A DNA stretch of 64,000 bases from the NCBI GenBank assembly GCA_023974075.1, contig CM043800.1, positions 28,721,452 to 28,785,451 on the forward strand, in the 5' to 3' direction. The DNA comes from Chaenocephalus aceratus. Taxonomy: Eukaryota > Chordata > Actinopteri > Perciformes > Channichthyidae. The position numbers and the translations under genes were made by a program. The notes under the pieces were generated by a model. It searched no databases. It saw only the letters and a program-made list of their open reading frames with translations, and was not told the origin of the DNA. This document shows, piece by piece, positions 52,450-64,000 of the stretch (positions are counted from its first letter, which is position 1; every line of letters begins with the position of its first letter).

Positions 52450-54762
52450 AAGTACACAACACTTTAATAGACCAACAAAACATAACGAAATCTGAATAAA
52501 TGGTCCAGGTTACATTGGTAGAGTATGTCAAATCCAAGATATGAGAGAAATTGGCACATTAAGAGTAGGCAGCAATGAGTTCTTACAGTAAACAGGCTGC
52601 CTGCTTTGTTACATACATTAGGATATTTAATACAATTAAACATTCTTCTGTTTCATGGAATGTACATTTTTGAGGAACAAATGTCAATAAAGTTGTATTT
52701 ATAAGTCTCATTCGCTTTGCCATCTATGACAAAAAACCACTGTATGTGTAGCTTTTTTTTTACTAAGCTGTCGACTATCCTTTTCCTAATGTTGCAAGTG
52801 TTTTATTAGTATCATTTCCGAGGTACATAGGCACAGAACTAATGTATGACTATCTATGATAAGACAATATCCAACACAGATGCATTTTAAAATATGTTGT
52901 TTGTGTTAAAGGAAAAAAATGGTTTGGAGAACACATGTTGATATAGAACTCAAAAGTATATACAAAGTATATTTTATCATTGATTTAGATCGCCATCATT
53001 TTGAACAATATCCAGTCAAACCAATAACTGCAGATATGTGACCTTGGTTTAAAACTTTGCATTTAGAAAATGTGTGAAAGAATGAAATGGTGTTGATAGT
53101 GTAAAACAACTAAGCAGATCTCCAGCCAAAACATTTACCAAAAGTGGTCCAGGAAAAGTTACACCGTAAACACTGACACTGTTGAGCGAAAAGCTCTTAC
53201 TATTAGTTACAGTTTGGGAAACATGTTTTATTTCATTCTTGCTGAGAGTTGGTTGAGTATATTGATACCACAAGCTTAGCTTAGCTTAGTTACGGTCAGT
53301 ATAAAGACTGGAAACAGAGAGAAACAGCTAGTCTGGGCCTGACAATCCAAAATCCTCCAATCAGTCCCTCAATAATTAATGTCTAGTTTGTTCTTTTTAA
53401 TAGATGTGTACAAAATTAAGATGTGAAAACAAAAAAGGTGTGTTTTTTTTAAAGGTCACGTGCAGGACTTTTTCTTGAGTGAGGGCAGGGATGTCCTAGA
53501 GTCACTGAGGGGTCAAAGGGTACCAGCGTCACTCACAATTTAATATAAAGCGCTCTACATGAGCCCTTTGCCATTGTATTTGAATAAACTCTGAACTCTA
53601 AGTGTATAATGAGCGTATTATATAGGGCTCAAAAAACATGCCACAAAAAACATGTGTCGCGATTGCAGACAATCCCACAATGCAATGTATCCTATTTTAC
53701 CTATAACTTCTGTTGTGCTACAATCATTTTGCTGATTTGAATTGTTTGATCACTTAAACAGTTTTGTAGTAACTATGTCGTTTTTATGGTGACTGAGAGC
53801 TCAATGCACAGCATATTAGGAAAACATGTGCAAATAGATAGTTAACAAGCAAATTAAGAAACCTCTTTACAACTGAAAACTACAAATTGCACAATATTTA
53901 CAATACAATATCTGCAATACCTTCTTAATCATACCATCACTCAATATATTTTAGCTAATTTCCAACACTAAATTCAATAACTTCATAAACCTCAAACTAT
54001 CATGTGCATGTGTTTCCTTTATTAGCAGTACATTCTGCTCTCAGGTCCATCTTCAGCTTATTTAGTTTTGTTCAAAGCTAAGCAGTTCTCTGTATTTACT
54101 ATTTTCCTATATCAAGTCGGCATATATATATACCATACAGTCTATGATATATACACATATTTGTGATTTTTGTTAATGTAAGATATGAACATTCAACTCT
54201 GAGAAAAAACGTTTTTGCTTTTAAACTGTTCCCTTTTGTGCGGATAAATCTGCTCGTTTTCTTCTAACATGTTTAGAGAGTTAGTCCAGAGCTTTCTTTT
54301 TACACGTGTACAACCAACAAGTAGGCGTTTTAAATCCATTTGTTTACTAATTTGCTACACTAAAGCTAAAGCTGTTGTTACTTAATGAGGTAAAAATTAA
54401 TCCATGTGATAACTCATGCAAATATAAATACAGTAGAAACCTGTGTGATTTCCAGTGGTTATGAGGTGTCTGTCAGAAGGGGTTAAAAGAATGAAAATGT
54501 GATACAAATTAATACATTACTGCATCATTCTCTTTTCCCCCTTTGAAGCACAAATTAGCTCTTCGTTCATCAGCGTAGTCGTTAGTGTAACAACTGAATC
54601 TCTTCTTCAGACAAACACAAGTGGAGCGTTTGCAAACCGATCTGTGAAACTGAGGTAAGACACTATAACCACCTGGACTGCATCTTTAGTTTATATTGTT
54701 AGCGTTTTCTCTGGGAGGGAGTACGGGAGCCAATGTTCTTGCCGTGACTTCAAAGTAAGAAG
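52450..54762 (-). other. rarb: RARB 3' UTR (putative)
   Basis: Long AT-rich region after the RAR stop codon. A minus-strand ATTAAA near 52464 may end the transcript. It includes a dispersed fish repeat at about 53270-53440 (AGCTTAGCTTAG, AAAGACTGGAAACAGAGAG). The extent is inferred. Confidence 0.45.
53268..53440. repeat. Dispersed fish repeat
   Basis: Contains CTTAGCTTAGCTTAG, TAAAGACTGGAAACAGAG and AAACAGCTAG, phrases of a repeat common in percomorph genomes. The boundaries are unclear. Confidence 0.45.
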
Positions 54763-57700
54763 TCATGTGCTGAGAGTAGTCGGTGTGTGTGTGTGCTGGC
54801 TGGTGTTCGGCTCCTCTCTGCTCCCCTCACAGTTTTTCTCCAGATCCTCCAGCATCTCCTCGATCAGAGGTGGCATGGAGCCTGGGATCTCCAGCTTTAA
54901 AGTCACCACCCTCTCAGCGCCTGTGGAAATGGAAATGTTTTTTACATAGCACACATACTGACAGATACTTTTGTGCAGTTGAAGGGTTTAGTTTAGTTTA
55001 TTTTTTTTTTCGAGCGTGTAAAACCAAAGAAAATACAAATGAAACAAAAGATGATACAGACATGATACAGTACTATACAAATGAATGCAATAACAAAACG
55101 AAATATTTAATTAATAATTGAATAATCTGTAGTATCATTGTCTGATATCAATAAACAACAAAACTTTAGCTAATTACACGTCCGAAAAGGGGTCGGAAGA
55201 AGTTTACACTTATTTAATCCGACCCCTTCTCCCTTTTACATTTTTTTTTTTCTTTTTACATCTTAATATATGTTAACATACAATATCAATGTATACTTTA
55301 ACCTTGAATAATTTATATGATCATTCATATAATATATACAGGTTTCCACTTCTAGGTTTTTCCTGCTGTGTTAACATGTTGCCGACTCTTTTCTCATGTG
55401 ATTCACCAATATGGATGCGCCTGCTGCTGTGGTTGAATTAGTAATTTAGTCTTTTAACTGTGACTCCTCACTCCATGAAACACATGACCTTTCTAGTAAA
55501 CAAACAACCTGCACTGTGCTTGCACATCTTCCCCCCTTCACCTATATTGAAATCTCCTTCATGAATCTGCTAGCCTTTGCTTGGCAGTTAGTTGAGAACA
55601 GCCTATCAGAGAACAGCGGCTCCTTTTATAAAGACAATATTCTAATCACGTTGTCGTATTGTTGGATAAAGCGCCATTACGCTGACGACACAGGTTGCTG
55701 ATGTCGGCCCCTCTGGAATTAGCATGAGTGTGTCATAATGATACATTTCTTTTTAGCATCGAATCAAAACTCTTTATGACCCTACACTAGGCCAGACCAA
55801 CAAAACAGTATAGTGACCCAAATATACTACCATTGCAGATCTTAGTATTTAAGTTATTACTGTGTATCATTGAAATCATAGGAGACGAAAAAAGAATGAT
55901 CATTTAGCAGTGCAATGCTGACCTTTGGCGCTGATGCTGCGCAGGTCTGTGATCTTCATGAGGGCTTTAGGGAACATCAGGGGCATGCTGGGCCGCCGCT
56001 TACGGGAGTAAATCTTCAGCGCCTCCAGCAGCGGCTCCTGCAGCACCTCCACCTTAGACGGCTCCTCCAGATCCTGTCGGTCTGTTCAGACAAACAGGAA
56101 AGACAGATGTTAAACGAAACTTACAATAGCTTAGATGTATTCCTTTTCTCTGTCGGAGCTAGGCTGTATTCTCCTCTGAGCTCCAGTACCTCCAGAGACA
56201 AGACAGATGGCGCTAAGAAGGCCGCTCTCCGTGTCGTCCATCTGCAGGGGCAGCAGCTGGTCCGCAAACGTGAAAACCTGATCTGTCAGCGGTCCAAATC
56301 CAGCGTTATGGATCTGAGTGCGGGTCAGGGTCAGCCCGTCGGAGAAGGTCATGGTGTCCTGGCCCGGAGTGTAGCGAGTACAAATCCTCAGGATCTGAAT
56401 GGAAGAAGGTAAGAGCAAGAAAGAAGAAAAACTGATTATATAAATGTGTATGTGTTCAACAGTGGAACAAGTATCAGGTAGCAATGCATTGATCGCTATG
56501 ATGAAACATGACAGGTATTGTGATGAGACAGGCTTCAAAGGCTTTAAAAAACATTCAAATTACTTCTATCTTGGAGACATGTTTGCTTCTGCATCACATT
56601 CATTTGTATATTTTTTCCAGGATTAATAGCAAATCAAATCAGCGAACAGCAGATGAACTTAAGCGGCTATGCTCCACCCAGTAGATGTCACCTTGACAAA
56701 TACACAATTTCTTAATCTGTTTGTTTTAGAAAAATGTTTGAGCCCTTTTCAACCACTGAAAAAGAACTATGCTTGTGTATCTAATTTATTTTGTATATTG
56801 TTTAATTTATTACATTCTGTCATTCTGTTTTACTTAAACAGAAATAAAACAAGTCTTCAAGACTCCACCTAACAACCTTTGTTAGCATATTCCTGTTTTT
56901 TTGTCTTCAGATTGTGTATCAATCAGTCATCCGAGAAGGTTCCTAATTCAGGCATGGCCATTCAAACATAAAACGTAGCTCAATTAATGAATTTGTATTA
57001 CTGTGCAACGCCCCTGATAAATAACATTAAATACAAATCATGGAAGCATGCATGGCACACTGGATATGTTGTGTTTTGTTGCAGGATGACTTATTCTGTG
57101 TTTACAGTGATGCACGGTGCCAGGGACAGAGTTACAAACATGTAGAGCAAACGAGGAGAACACGAGAAGTGCCAGAATGAAACATTTGTGAAAATGAAAC
57201 TCTGCAGAGCTAGAGATGCTACATGGAATTACCCCGATGCTGAAAGTCAGTGTCAGAGTAAAAGATCAGGGCGGTGGTGAGGGTGACAAAGCGAATAAGC
57301 AGTGCATAATGGAGGGAGGATAAGAAGGAATGAAACATGTGACACAGTCTAAAGGGCCGCAGTCTGCCAGATGGCCTGTCAGTCTGTGTTTGGCATGTCA
57401 GCTGATGCCTCGAGTCATAATCCACAGAAGGTGTAAAGGAGCAGAAGGAGCTGTGTATATGTGAACATGTGCAGAAAGAGAAATTCAGGTCACTCAGTTC
57501 AAGCACATCTTTTGTGGGTGTGAGTTCAACAAAACTGTGAACAGCTCTCTGTTATAGGAAGTTATTGTTAGGTGTACCAGGATGTCCAGGCATGCAGTTT
57601 TTAGCAGAGTGATCTGGTCAGCGATGGTCAGGCCGGTGAATCCAGGCACTCGCTTGGCAAACTCCACCACCTTGATGATGCACTTGGTGGCGAGCTCGCT

Positions 57701-60700
57701 GAACTTGTCCCACAGCCCGAGGTCCAGCTGGATCCTGTGGTCGCAGCTGGAGTTCTGGATTAACGACAAAAAAATATGTTTGTTGTTAAAGGGAAGATGT
57801 AGGATTCAGGAACCCAACTTAAAGGCGTTAAAAGACATGATGTTAATAGAAATATAATTCCAAATGACTTGCAAAACATGCTGTTTTCATTGCTTGATAA
57901 TGGTATGTGGTCTTTTCTAAATACATCTACAGTTGAGTAAATTAGATGAAGATAGACAAAGAAATAGAGGATGTTTTATTGATTTTGTTTTTCTTAAAAC
58001 TGATGCAAGCTAAACTAAAAAACTTACAATAAATGAAATTACATACAATTTACATTTTTTTGTTTAACTAACCTCTACACGTGGTATTAAAGATAAGAAA
58101 TCATTTTGAGGGATTTATTATAGCCATTTAGCATTTAACAACACTCAGAGCTATACCTTCTGTACTTCCTGTTTTCACGTCCAACGTTCTCTCAGTTCTA
58201 CGGAATTGTCGAACCACAAACATGTGATGTGAAAACCATTCATTTATTTGTAAAGAGGGCACACCCAGACACATTATGCCAGATGGATCACTGTGTTGTG
58301 CAACGGCAGGGAGTTTTGTGTTTTTCTCGCGAAGTGGGGTTATTCCTGTTGTGTGACCCAGTTTGCATGACCATTGTGATTTGTTCTGTGCTTATTGTTC
58401 CATGAGATATATTATGCTTTAAAATACATATTGCATGAGAACAAACATGTCCTTACGCAAATACTGACTAACACCATCTGACTTTTGGGGCGGCTTAAAA
58501 CAATGCCGCAAAGTTCTGATTATTTAGAGCCTATTTCAGTCAGTGATGCTGAACAAGCCAGAATGGGAAATTTGTCAACAGGAAAATAAACAAGACAAGA
58601 ACACATTTGCCATTTGTGTTTAAATTGAGCAATTACTTCAAGGAAATCAACTTCCTCTCAACTATATCCTATCTTAAATACATTGTGTTTATTTTCTTTA
58701 ATATTAATACCAAACTATATTCCTATTTTAGGGTAACCTAAGATTATTTTTAGAAAATGACTGACCCATAGAATAAAGTGTTGTGAAATATTCTGTCAAA
58801 AATGAACTACCATACTTAGACTTGCTAATCCTTAAAATGCATACCTTGATTAAAGAAACCACTGGACATATTTTCCCTTTCTGCAAATGTAATTTGAACA
58901 GTCAGGTCTGGTGTGTTGACTCACTGTGGTGTATTCTTCCCCAGCTGGCAGAGAGAGGGAAGGTCTCTCTGTGAGCTCTGCAGATCTTCTCCACAATCAG
59001 GCCGAGCTCCGCCGTCAGCTCGTACGTCTCCATGATGGTCATCTTCACCGCCTCCTTCTTCCCCTTCCGGGTGCTCCTGTCGTTTCTCACTGCTGAGGAA
59101 AAGAACCACGCAGAATATAAGACATTTAAAAAATAACTAAAAGGCATAATAACAGTTCAAACAATGGTACTTTATTTTACACTGATGAATGATATTCAAC
59201 CCTTTCTAAAACACTTAGATATGCACAACATTCGTAAAAAATACATATAAACATCATGTGAAATAATAAAAAAAGATAGAAGTATTTAATCGCTCACAGT
59301 AGAGTGAAACATTTCCATCTCAGTTTCTCAAGTCCAGGGTGATGTCTTAATGTGTTTATCTTGTATATAAAATATAAAAAAGTGAAAGGAAGGAATCTCC
59401 AAATGTAACAAGCTGAAAACAGCATTTCCTGCCATTTGTGTTTCATTTGCCCAACATTTTCCTGTCCATCAACTAATTGATTTATTCAACTCATCATTGC
59501 ATCATCCATCTTTTATAGAGACAACACGTTTCTGTAAATTATACTGAATTGCTTTTATGCTGCCAAATTTTGACCTAAAATATGGCAGGACACTAAATAG
59601 CAACTGTGTCAAAGAACACACCAAATAACATAAAAGCTGTAAATCTTCTAAAGATCACATTGACTTTGTCAATGGGTCCTTTAAGTACGAACGATAACAG
59701 TCTTGCCAGACCAGGTTGTGTGAATTTAGTGGAATGTGTAAATAGGATGAGGATTAATTTGGGCTTACAGGGTTAAAGCCTCTAGACATGACTGTCAACA
59801 GTGTTCAGCGAAACTCTTTCTCTGGTTGAAAAATCAGCTGGAAGTAAACTGTGTGGATTAAGGGTTTCTCGAGGGAGCATGTGAAGCAGGCAAACACAGC
59901 GTAACTAGGTTAGTCTTTCATAACCACTCCACTAACGGTGTGAACACGTTTCAGCGAGTCCCTATAACTTGGCTCAGGCAGGCACACACATGTCAGATAT
60001 CTCAGGATTATGCAACACCTCCGTCTCTGCCTCCCTCGCCACCTCCACCTCTTCATCTCCAAATGCCCTACATTCAATCATCATTGTGTAAACACTCCAA
60101 GAGCGATCACATTACACACTGGCTGTAGACCGAAGCAGTTACATAGCATCCACCTGCCTGCTACATGTGATGTATTTATGTAACGTGAGTGTGGAGCGGC
60201 AACAACAGACAATGTGGATGGGAGGATCCTTCACTGCTGCCCTATCGCTGCCTTCCCCCACATAACACACTCTGTTATCTAGGTCGATTACTTTGTTTCT
60301 TTGTGCACTCGAGGCACTGCTGCAGCTCGAGTTCACTGAGAGCTTCTTAGTGAGTTATTTAAAAATGAATACTTGAAAAGGTCTTTTCAAATTCTAAATC
60401 ATATTCCAATGCTGAGAAGATTTTTGTAAGGTCTCTATTTATTCTGTTTTAATCCAGTATTAAAGATTAGGCTTGTCTTATAGAATCAGTATCATATTAT
60501 TTGTAAATAAGATTTCAGTATGGTCTGTGCAGGCTTGTTTCCAAATCATGTTATCCAAACATCTGAAGTAGATTTACAGTGTTTTTAAGCAGAGTGCAAA
60601 TGTATAAAAAAAGAAGATAAATGGTATAATTTCCCAGATAAGGCTGATAAAGGTGCTTGATTTAAAAAAGGATGTATTAGTTGGTGTCCAAAAAGGTAAG

Positions 60701-62117
60701 AGTATTGATATGTGAGATATTAGGCTGCGATCTTTGATTGAAATGGCAAATGAACCTTTTAAGATATTTTTTTACCCTATCTAACAATAGAAAAGGTATT
60801 TAATCATTTAACCGGGTTGCAGTAGCTGGACTTTGGCTTTACCACTGTAACAGAATACATCGACAGGCTGTGAGTGAGGCGGTAACAAGATCATTGTCTA
60901 ATGAAAAATTAATCCTGTGTTATACACTATACAGCAGCATTCATCAGCAGATTGCAGCATATCCTGCCAAATGTGTACATTAAATAAATATACAATGTAA
61001 GTCTAGTGGAATTTACTGGTGTTACCTCAGTGAAATATTTTAATTGATACATAATCCAGGTATTATCTCAAAATGGCCTTAATCAGCTTGATAACATTGT
61101 GTCACAATTTATTATCCCACATTGACTTTGGTATCTGAACACTCAGAGTTGAAAGTGCTAAGAGAGATTTCAGTGAGTTAATCAAGCTGTGATAGTGGGG
61201 GTGAAGGGTCAGTGGGGAGTCAGCTGATATTTGTCACACCACACTAAGAGATGGATGTTGTAAACGTTAGTCGGTAAAAAGTACGATGTGTGTGTAGATT
61301 GTAAGTTAGATAGCTAGATTGATTCAAGAGGCCCTATTACTAGTCTATTATCCCATCATTCAAGGGTGGTTTTCACTATGAGTCATGTTTTTTGTTTTTG
61401 GACGGACACTATAATTTACATTTTTTTACTATGTTCAATCTGAATTTACTTTAAAATAAAAATAATCTATATTGATTCTGACTTTTCTACATCCAACTCA
61501 CAGGTTTATTATTACTTTGAGAACAAATATTATTGATTTATCCCTTTTAGAAGTGAAGATATAGTCATTTGTTCTGGGAATGTCATTTTCGAGCCTGAGG
61601 CCTGAAAAAACAGGCTTGGGGCTTAACAGGTTAAAAAGTGTGTATTCGGACCATAGCTATTTTTTCTGTACAGGTAAATATGTATTTCTTGCACATGAAT
61701 CAGGTTTTTAACATGCAAGACACAAGTGATAAACCTGAGTTGATCATTTACATTTGTGACTGACTGACCTTAGAGTCACCTCTATTATCTTCTTCACTCT
61801 AATCAATGACATCTACTATCCATTGTCCACTATCTACCATCTACCCTGTCCTTGAAGGAGTCATTTGCAGTGAATGTATTCACATTTTGTAAGACAAGAT
61901 AAATCCTTCTTGTGTTTTCTGCATGAGAGGGGGTCAAGGAGGATGTGTCCTTCTGAGAGTGGATCAGACACTTACACTCCTTGGACATTCCCGCTGCAAA
62001 GCACCTCTGCAGCCGACAGTACTGACAGCGGTTCCTGGTGATCTTGTTGATGATGCAGTTTCGGTCTCGATGGCAGGTGTACACCATGTTCTTCTGCACG
62101 CTGCGGCGGAAGAAGCC
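54763..62117 (-). CDS. rarb: Retinoic acid receptor beta (3' six coding exons)
   Basis: RARs are nuclear receptors that bind retinoic acid and, as RXR heterodimers, regulate genes at RARE sites. Exons on minus: 62117-61976 (142 nt; second zinc finger, [10 protein letters not shown]), 59092-58925 (hinge), 57754-57578 (177 nt; LBD start [16 protein letters not shown]), 56394-56190 (205 nt; [19 protein letters not shown]), 56081-55923 (159 nt) and 54920-54763 (helix 12 [11 protein letters not shown], then stop). Exon sizes equal the conserved RAR pattern except the hinge. The three subtype-defining pocket residues are Ala (SELATKC), Ile (DIL-ILRICT) and Val (GAERVVTL), the beta combination. The A/B region and first finger lie beyond the right edge. 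The hinge exon is 168 nt where 161 plus whole codons is expected and is out of phase; see findings. Confidence 0.92.
54985..55340. repeat. Probable LINE 3' end remnant
   Basis: GAAAAGGGGTCGGAAGAAG and AATCCGACCCCTTCTC form an imperfect inverted pair followed by T-rich sequence, a phrase common in fish non-LTR tails. It lies in the last RARB intron. The assignment is tentative. Confidence 0.4.
57755..58924. other. RARB intron
   Basis: No other feature seen. Confidence 0.6.
59093..61975. other. RARB intron
   Basis: AT-rich intron with no coding signal or clear transposon boundaries. Confidence 0.6.
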
Positions 62118-62178
62118 CTGCAGAGTAAACAACGAGTAAAGAGAAGATATACATTTGTGGGATAGTGGTGGTCTAATG

Positions 62179-62688
62179 CAGTGGTTCTCAAATGGGGGTA
62201 CGCGGACCACTAAAATCAATTTTAGGAAAAGTCAGGAAGTTTGAGCAGTGTGGGTTTTATATTAAAAGAGTTACACATATTTCAAAAACGCGAAGTGTAA
62301 TAACTGCAGTGGCCTTCCTGTCACTGAGAATAACAAAGGTCCTCAGTGAAGCACAAGCCCATGTTTCTCACTATATTGTAAGTACAACTTATTAAAAAGA
62401 TCAGTTCAATGCAACTAATGTCGTCTTAGTGTTATTGCATGATGTTAAAATTGGTTTGCCATGAATTTAGTGATGGATTGTAAACATTTGAAATGTAGCA
62501 TTTAAGTGTTTCTCAGTTACAAAGTTGTTCTTATAATAAATCAGACACTGATGGTACAGTGCTGTACTGTACCTCTTTATATGGACATTTCTTCCCTAAC
62601 AAATAGTTTTTTGCGCTGATCAGGGGGTACTTGGCTGAATTTTTCTTTCAAAGGGGGTACATTATTGAAAAAAGTTTGAGAATCACTG
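62179..62688. mobile_element. hAT MITE with 8-bp TSD
   Basis: A 510-bp element with ends CAGTGGTTCTCAAA and (inverted) CAGTGATTCTCAAA. The identical 8-mer GTCTAATG lies on both sides (62171-62178, 62689-62696). The CAGTGGTTCTCAAA terminus is typical of Charlie-like hAT families. It is non-coding and lies in a RARB intron. Confidence 0.9.
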
Positions 62689-62699
62689 GTCTAATGGAT

Positions 62700-62872
62700 A
62701 GTGAGGTGTGGTGAAGATCAGAAGGTTGTGAGTTCAAATCCTGCCAGGAACACCACCACTATTGTGCCCTTGAGTAAGGCACTTAGCCCCTAGTTACTCC
62801 AGGGAGAATGTCCCAGTAATTGTAAGTCACTTTGGATAAAAGCGTCAGCTAAATGAAATGTAATGTAATAAA
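62700..62872 (+). mobile_element. tRNA-derived SINE
   Basis: Has a B-box-like GGTTGTGAGTTCAAATCC, the CCCTTGAGTAAGGCACTTAG body and the tail GTAAGTCACTTTGGATAAAA, shared with the SINE at 12630-12808. It directly adjoins the hAT MITE. Confidence 0.8.
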
Positions 62873-63020
62873 TGATTAAGTGCATAGAGTATGAGAAAAC
62901 TGCTGGGATAGTTTATTTCCTGACAAAAAAGGAAAAAAATGCATTTATACTTTATACTGTGACTCTGGGACCAGATTACATCATGTGATAATAAGTAAAA
63001 TATTTATATTTTAATGTATT

Positions 63021-63032
63021 TATATATATATA

Positions 63033-63071
<39 letters not shown>

Positions 63072-63092
63072 GTATATATATATATTATATAT
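63021..63092. repeat. (AT)n microsatellite
   Basis: AT repeat with single-base interruptions. Confidence 0.95.
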
Positions 63093-63659
63093 TTTAAGAA
63101 ACCTCTAGAAGGATTTTATTGTAATTCTATCTCAACAAATTGGGACTAGACATTTCTGTTAAATGTGTAGCATGATTTGTTTTTAAATTTGAGTCAGACT
63201 AAATCTTAATTTTTTTTTAAAAATAACACCTACAAACTACATAAATACAAATAAAGAATAACCTATATCTGAGTATTCACCATAGTGTGTAAATGTTGTC
63301 TCGAGGTCACTGTTAATGTAATGCTGACTGCTCACACACATTTTGTTATCCGGACTAAGTACAGGCCCTGTAATTGAGTTGGTGTTTTTTTCAGAGCAAA
63401 TACAGCAATCAATACTTTCCTGGTAAATTTAGGATTTTACAGATTTAACAGATTAAAACAAATATTGAACTGTAACCTAGAATATTGTTGAGCTTGTTAT
63501 GGACAGAAAAAGAGGAAATGCAGATGATGTTATCCAAAACTTTTTCAATTGTACGCGTAGTCAACATTAGCTCTCTTCATTAGCATATTAGCGTAATATA
63601 AAAGCAGGTTAGCCAACATTGACAAGTTAAAATACAGGACATCTGGGGCATACCACTTA

Positions 63660-63970
63660 TGGCCCGTCCACACAGCGGCGTGCGTTGAAGCTTGCCGGCG
63701 GGCGTGTCTGAAACTCGACCAATCACATGAATCTCCCGCCCCTGACACACAAGCAAGCGGTTTGATTGGCTAGAGCTTGTACTGGCATATGATTCGATTG
63801 GCTGACGCTTATGCCGAGGCGTCAAAAGTTGAACATTGCTCAACTTTTGCAGCGAGCCACGCCAGCAACGCTCCGCGTCGCTTCCCACGATGCAGTTTGG
63901 CGAAAAGTGACGTCACCCCATTCAAAGTGAATGGTGAAGCGTCAACGCATGCCGCTGTGTGGACGGGCCG
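63660..63970. mobile_element. Harbinger-like MITE, copy 2
   Basis: A 311-bp near-copy of 5331-5648 in the same orientation. Ends are TGGCCCGTCCACACAGCGGC and GCCGCTGTGTGGACGGGCCG, with TTA on both sides (63657-63659, 63971-63973). It lies in the 5' part of the RARB locus. Confidence 0.87.
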
Positions 63971-64000
63971 TTAGATGCAGATGGGGGATGAGGGATTACC

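Overview
This is a nuclear genome segment from a ray-finned (teleost, probably percomorph-type) fish. The evidence is vertebrate genes split into many short exons with GT-AG introns, long CA/GT microsatellites, fish-type tRNA SINEs, L2/Rex-type LINE remnants, many hAT and TTAA-target DNA transposons, and a Copia LTR element.

Layout. 1-4804: decayed Ty1/Copia retrotransposon on the minus strand; its 3' LTR runs off the left edge. 4805-9120: repeat-rich DNA with a Harbinger-like MITE, a CA repeat and two nested hAT elements. 9474-10875 (minus): two coding exons of an unrecognised secreted/ER-type protein. 12146-12923 (plus): a small split gene that looks like a tachykinin precursor, ending in an FVGLM-GKR peptide. 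14410-about 33300 (minus): septin-7, with a 3' UTR reaching about 13215. 34992-49977 (plus): NEK10, a cilia-linked NIMA-family kinase with N-terminal armadillo-type repeats. 54763-62117 (minus): retinoic acid receptor, beta type by its ligand-pocket residues; the first exons lie beyond the right edge. A second copy of the 5331 MITE sits at 63660-63970.

Genes in context. Septin-7 and NEK10 are divergent, with start codons about 1.75 kb apart and an RFX X-box-like palindrome between them. The tachykinin-like gene converges on septin-7, and NEK10 converges on the RAR. The introns carry most of the transposons, several with intact target-site duplications.

A caution for users: NEK10, one septin-7 exon and the RAR hinge exon carry many 1-2 base indels, mostly in homopolymers, while the protein on either side stays conserved. 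Uncorrected assembly errors are the simplest explanation, but relaxed selection on NEK10 is possible. I found no CRISPR array, operon, rRNA or tRNA gene. I saw no clearly new molecular system; the tachykinin-like gene and the unrecognised secreted protein are the best leads.
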